In this document: positions 5,910 through 8,429 of the stretch, one piece after another
Position numbering within the stretch: the first letter of the stretch is position 1
Layout of the letters: each line of letters starts with the position of its first letter
NCBI GenBank assembly: GCA_026125625.1
Contig: JAHCKU010000120.1
Location: 1-8,429, forward strand
DNA length: 8,429 nucleotides
Direction: 5' to 3'
DNA from: Burkholderiales bacterium
GTDB taxonomy: Bacteria > Pseudomonadota > Gammaproteobacteria > Burkholderiales > SHXO01
Translations under genes and position numbers: made by a program
Notes under the pieces: model-generated
What the model was told of the DNA's origin: nothing
Database searches by the model: none
What the model saw: the letters and a program-made list of their open reading frames with translations, nothing else

Positions 5910-6671
5910 TCAACGCGCCTTCAGATCGGCCGCTCCGATGTAGATGCGATTCCAGGTCGGACTGATCACCAGCTGGTTGATGCACACGCTGGGCGGTAGC
6001 TCCGCGAGCCAGCGGATGGTGCCGCCGAGGTCCCTCGGCTGCAGCATCTTCGCGCGGTCTTCTGGCGAAGGCGGAATGGGCCGGCGGTCCATGATCGGTG
6101 TGGCCACCTCGGCGGGACACAGCGCGCAGGCACGAATGCCATTCACGCCCTCTTCCATGTTGATGGTCTCGGTCAGTGCCGTAACCGCATGCTTGCTGCC
6201 GTTATAGGCGCCGCCGGTGAGTTGCGAGTGATGGACACCCGCCCATGACGAGACGTTGATGATGCAGCCGTCGCGCTGCGTGCGCATGGCTGGCAGCACC
6301 GCCTGGACGCAGTAGAAGGTGCCGTCGACGTTGATGCGCATGACCTGATTCCAACCGTCGATGGTCTGGTTGCGCCAGAAGCGATTGGGCACGTTGAGGC
6401 CGGCGCTGTTGACCAGGATGTCGACCTTGCCGTGGTGCGCCAGGATCGCTTCGGCCACCAGATTGACCTTCTCCGGATCGGCGACGTCCATCGCCTCGAC
6501 TTCGACCCGTGCCCCGCTCTGCCGGATCGCGCCCGCCTCGTGCTCGAGCACATCCCTGCGGCGGCCGGACATCACCACCACTGCACCGGCCTCGGCCAAC
6601 GCCTTGGCTCCGGCCAGCCCGATGCCCGTACCCGCACCCGTCACCCATGCCACCTTGCCTTGCAGACTCAT
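5910..6671 (-). CDS. SDR-family NAD(P)-dependent oxidoreductase
   Basis: A 253-residue classical SDR. The Rossmann motif TGAGTGIG is at 11-18 and NSAG at 88-91. The catalytic residues are Asn114, Ser142, Tyr156 and Lys160 (YNGSK). SGRRRD at 35-40 puts arginines (37-39) after the second strand with no acidic residue there, which usually means NADP(H) preference, unlike the Asp37 SDR at the left of the window. The C-terminus (NQLVISPTWNR, 232-242) lacks the common VDGG motif and instead resembles the broad 3-oxoacyl/serine-dehydrogenase-like SDR branch. The ATG at 6671 has AGGAGG at 6678-6683 with 6 nt spacing; the open frame upstream to 6809 overlaps the hydrolase gene and has no SDR features. 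It is last in the minus-strand cluster, 31 nt after the esterase, so it may act on an alcohol or ketone released by ester hydrolysis (inference). Confidence 0.9.
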   Translation of the reverse strand: MSLQGKVAWVTGAGTGIGLAGAKALAEAGAVVVMSGRRRDVLEHEAGAIRQSGARVEVEAMDVADPEKVNLVAEAILAHHGKVDILVNSAGLNVPNRFWRNQTIDGWNQVMRINVDGTFYCVQAVLPAMRTQRDGCIINVSSWAGVHHSQLTGGAYNGSKHAVTALTETINMEEGVNGIRACALCPAEVATPIMDRRPIPPSPEDRAKMLQPRDLGGTIRWLAELPPSVCINQLVISPTWNRIYIGAADLKAR

Positions 6672-6702
6672 GCTCCGCCTCCTGTTCGCTTCGATGAGAT
6701 TC

Positions 6703-7659
6703 TCAACCCTTGCCTGGCACCGCGGCGAATGCCTCGCGCAACGCCACCGCGCATTGCGTGAGCGCACGTCTGGCCGCATCGATCGCACCGCCCATGAGCA
6801 GGAAACCATGCACCATGCCTTCGTAATTCACCAGGGTCACGCGATTGCCCGCCTCGATCAGCCGCCTGGCATAGTCCACGCCTTCGTCGCGCAGCGGGTC
6901 GTAGCCTGCCACCAGCACCAGCGCAGGCGGCAGGTTGGACAGATCCTCGGCCACCAGCGGCGCAAAGCGGAAGTCGTAGAACTCCTTGGGGCTGCGCACG
7001 TAATGCTTGTAGAACCAGGTGATGGCGTTGCGCGTGAGGATGTAGCCGTCGGCGAACTGGCGATGCGACGGCGTCTCCGGCTCGGGTGCGGTGCAGGGAT
7101 AGACCAGCAGCTGGAATGCGATCTTGGGATAGCCGTCGTTGCGCGCCAGAATGGCACACACGGCAGCGAGATTGCCGCCGGCGCTGTCGCCCCCGACCGC
7201 CATGCGCGTAGGATCGCCGCCCAGCTCCAGCGCGTGCAGTGCCAGCCAGCGCAGCACCGCCAGGCAGTCGTCCACCGCGCCGGGAAACTTGCACTCCGGT
7301 GCCAGCCGATAGTCCACGGCGACGACCATGCAGTCGGCCTGGGTGGCGAGCGCACGGCATCCGTGGTCATGGGTATCGAGATTGCCGATCACGAAGCCAC
7401 CGCCGTGAAACCACACCAGGATGGGAAAGCGCTCGCCGGGCTTCGCTTCACGCGGCTGATACACGCGGATGGTCAACTCCTGGCCAGGGCCAGGAATGCG
7501 CCGGTCATGGCTGCGGAAGATCTCTTCCCTGGTCGACAGCTTGGCCACGCGCAACTGGTACTGCTCGCGCGCCTGATCCGGCGTGAGCTGCCAAAGCTCG
7601 GGCAGACCGGATTTCTTGACCAGGCCGATGACGTATTCGGCTTGAGGATCGAGAGGCAT
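6703..7659 (-). CDS. Alpha/beta hydrolase, HSL-family (family IV) esterase
   Basis: A 318-residue carboxylesterase of the bacterial hormone-sensitive-lipase family, hydrolysing short to medium acyl esters. The oxyanion-hole motif HGGG is at 85-88 and YRLAPE at 117-122. The nucleophile elbow GDSAGG is at 157-162 with Ser159. The catalytic acid is Asp254 (GYDPLRDEG, 252-260) and the histidine is His284 (GMVHGF, 281-286), so the triad is complete. The N-terminal cap (1-60) is predicted helical and typical of the family. There is no signal peptide, so it acts in the cytoplasm. ATG 7659 has AGGAG at 7669-7673 (9 nt spacing); the longer open frame to 8028 crosses the membrane-protein gene and is not real. 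It lies 47 nt after the membrane protein and 31 nt before the SDR. Substrate is not deducible; related operons in versatile proteobacteria handle terpenoid, steroid or lipid esters. Confidence 0.93.
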   Translation of the reverse strand: MPLDPQAEYVIGLVKKSGLPELWQLTPDQAREQYQLRVAKLSTREEIFRSHDRRIPGPGQELTIRVYQPREAKPGERFPILVWFHGGGFVIGNLDTHDHGCRALATQADCMVVAVDYRLAPECKFPGAVDDCLAVLRWLALHALELGGDPTRMAVGGDSAGGNLAAVCAILARNDGYPKIAFQLLVYPCTAPEPETPSHRQFADGYILTRNAITWFYKHYVRSPKEFYDFRFAPLVAEDLSNLPPALVLVAGYDPLRDEGVDYARRLIEAGNRVTLVNYEGMVHGFLLMGGAIDAARRALTQCAVALREAFAAVPGKG

Positions 7660-7706
7660 GTTTACTTGCTCCTGGAGTTCAACCGATATGTGTATGGCGT
7701 CCGTAC

Positions 7707-8105
7707 TCAACGCCCGAGGCACGCGCGGCGCGTTGCCGGCAGCAGCAGAACGATCAGCAGGATGAGCAGCAGCAATCCGGTGAGCCAGGTGAGGATGCCG
7801 GTCACGTCGCCGCTGGCGATCACCACCATCAGAAACAGCACGTAGGACACCACTTGCCAGCCCACCGCGATCACGCTCACCCACCATCCCCAGGCGCTGC
7901 GCAGCCACAGGCCGACTGCCGATACCAGCGCCAGCGGCGTGATGAACGCGGCGCCGGTGCTGCCGATACCCTGACCGAGCAGCGTTCGACCGTTGGGTAG
8001 AGCTTCGCGCAGCAGCATGCCACCCCACACTACCAGCACCAGAACCAGCACGAGCAGCGCCACCCAGCGCGGCAAGGTGGAGCGCGTCGCAGCGCCACTG
8101 CTCAT
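7707..8105 (-). CDS. Small four-helix inner-membrane protein, unknown function
   Basis: I do not recognise the family. The 132-residue protein has four predicted hydrophobic helices at about 14-33, 47-68, 72-97 and 101-123. The last contains an almost uninterrupted Leu/Ile run. A basic patch (Arg8, Arg13) precedes helix 1, Arg33/Arg40 follow it, and the tail (RRACLGR) is basic. A tryptophan-rich turn (WLRSAWGWW, 67-75) connects helices 2 and 3. No catalytic motif is visible. The start codon overlaps the stop of the thioesterase gene as ATGA, indicating translational coupling, and AGGGA lies 6 nt before the ATG. The position between a thioesterase and an esterase suggests an accessory role for the same substrate, such as membrane association or transport, but nothing in the sequence proves it. 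Confidence 0.8.
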   Translation of the reverse strand: MSSGAATRSTLPRWVALLVLVLVLVVWGGMLLREALPNGRTLLGQGIGSTGAAFITPLALVSAVGLWLRSAWGWWVSVIAVGWQVVSYVLFLMVVIASGDVTGILTWLTGLLLLILLIVLLLPATRRACLGR

Positions 8106-8429
8106 CCCTCGTCCCTGACGCTACCCGGATAGATCAGCTTGAACGTGCCGTTGGCCTTGGCCAGCAGGCTGCCTCGAGCATCGCGCAACTCGCCTTCGGC
8201 GTAGATGAGCGAGCGCCCGGCCCGTTGTGCGCAGCCTTCGGCCACCACCGCACCGCGCGCCGCCGCCAGGAAATTGGTCTTCATCTCGACCGTGGTGGCA
8301 CCGCTGCAGGTCGTATCGAGCGAGCGCGCCGCACTGCTCAGCGCCGTATCGAGCACGGCCATGACCACACCGCCGTGAATTCCGTTCCAGCTGTTGAGAT
8401 GCTCGGGCAGCGGCTCGAACGCGATGCGC
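8102..8429 (-). CDS. PaaI-type hotdog-fold thioesterase (5' end outside window)
   Basis: Partial: the frame is open through base 8428 and its start lies beyond the right edge, leaving 108 visible residues. Hotdog-fold acyl-CoA thioesterases of the PaaI/YdiI type hydrolyse aromatic or fatty acyl-CoA. In visible numbering, HLNSWNG (10-16), HGG (18-20) and LDTA (26-29) form the catalytic helix signature of the family. The following strands end in a typical AEGELRDARGSLLAKANGTF stretch (57-76). Family members are about 130-150 residues, so roughly 25-40 residues are missing. The GTG at 8368 is an internal valine codon, not a start, because the conserved motif precedes it. The stop codon overlaps the next gene's start by 4 bp. 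It is the first visible gene of the minus-strand cluster and suggests that a CoA-thioester intermediate belongs to the pathway. Confidence 0.88.
   Translation of the reverse strand, partial: RIAFEPLPEHLNSWNGIHGGVVMAVLDTALSSAARSLDTTCSGATTVEMKTNFLAAARGAVVAEGCAQRAGRSLIYAEGELRDARGSLLAKANGTFKLIYPGSVRDEG

Noticed and set aside
6361..7845. 494-codon + strand open frame antisense to the SDR, esterase and membrane-protein genes
   Set aside because: It crosses three well supported genes on the other strand and shows no domain.

Overview
The window is GC-rich, densely packed bacterial chromosome. It carries prfC (peptide chain release factor 3) beside degradative, redox-type accessory genes, and a REP-like palindromic repeat of a kind often seen in GC-rich Gamma- and Betaproteobacteria. 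I infer a proteobacterium, most likely a metabolically versatile gammaproteobacterium (Xanthomonadales- or Nevskiales/Steroidobacter-like). No rRNA, tRNA or marker gene fixes the genus.

Layout from left to right. Bases 1-107 hold two consecutive perfect hairpins with GNRA tetraloops; the second is a textbook intrinsic terminator. It is followed after only 19 nt by an NAD(P)-dependent short-chain dehydrogenase/reductase (SDR, + strand, 108-905) that resembles SmoS-type polyol dehydrogenases. Facing it tail to tail, with a 9-bp gap, is a two-gene minus-strand unit (3915 to 915). Its first gene encodes a nitronate monooxygenase-like FMN protein. Its second encodes a single-chain fusion of the alpha and beta subunits of a thiamine-diphosphate 2-oxoacid (or acetoin) dehydrogenase E1. 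A 202-bp divergent intergenic region separates this unit from prfC (+, 4118-5743). Beyond prfC lies a 166-bp convergent spacer containing an 85-bp inverted REP-like repeat.

The right third is a minus-strand cluster read from beyond the right edge leftward: a PaaI-type hotdog thioesterase (5' end outside the window), a four-helix membrane protein overlapping it by ATGA, a hormone-sensitive-lipase-family esterase and a second SDR. Spacing is tight (-4, 47 and 31 nt) and several genes have clear Shine-Dalgarno sites, so one transcript is likely. Thioester hydrolysis, ester hydrolysis and alcohol/ketone oxidoreduction would fit catabolism of a lipid, terpenoid or steroid-like substrate, but the sequence does not identify it.

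I see no mobile element, CRISPR array, toxin-antitoxin or phage-defence system, and no clear new system. The most distinctive points are the E1 alpha-beta fusion with an altered alpha-subunit loop and no E2/E3 in view, its pairing with the nitronate monooxygenase homologue, and the terminator placed directly in front of the first SDR. Several start codons differ from the longest open frame and were reset on the basis of Shine-Dalgarno sites and protein family N-termini.
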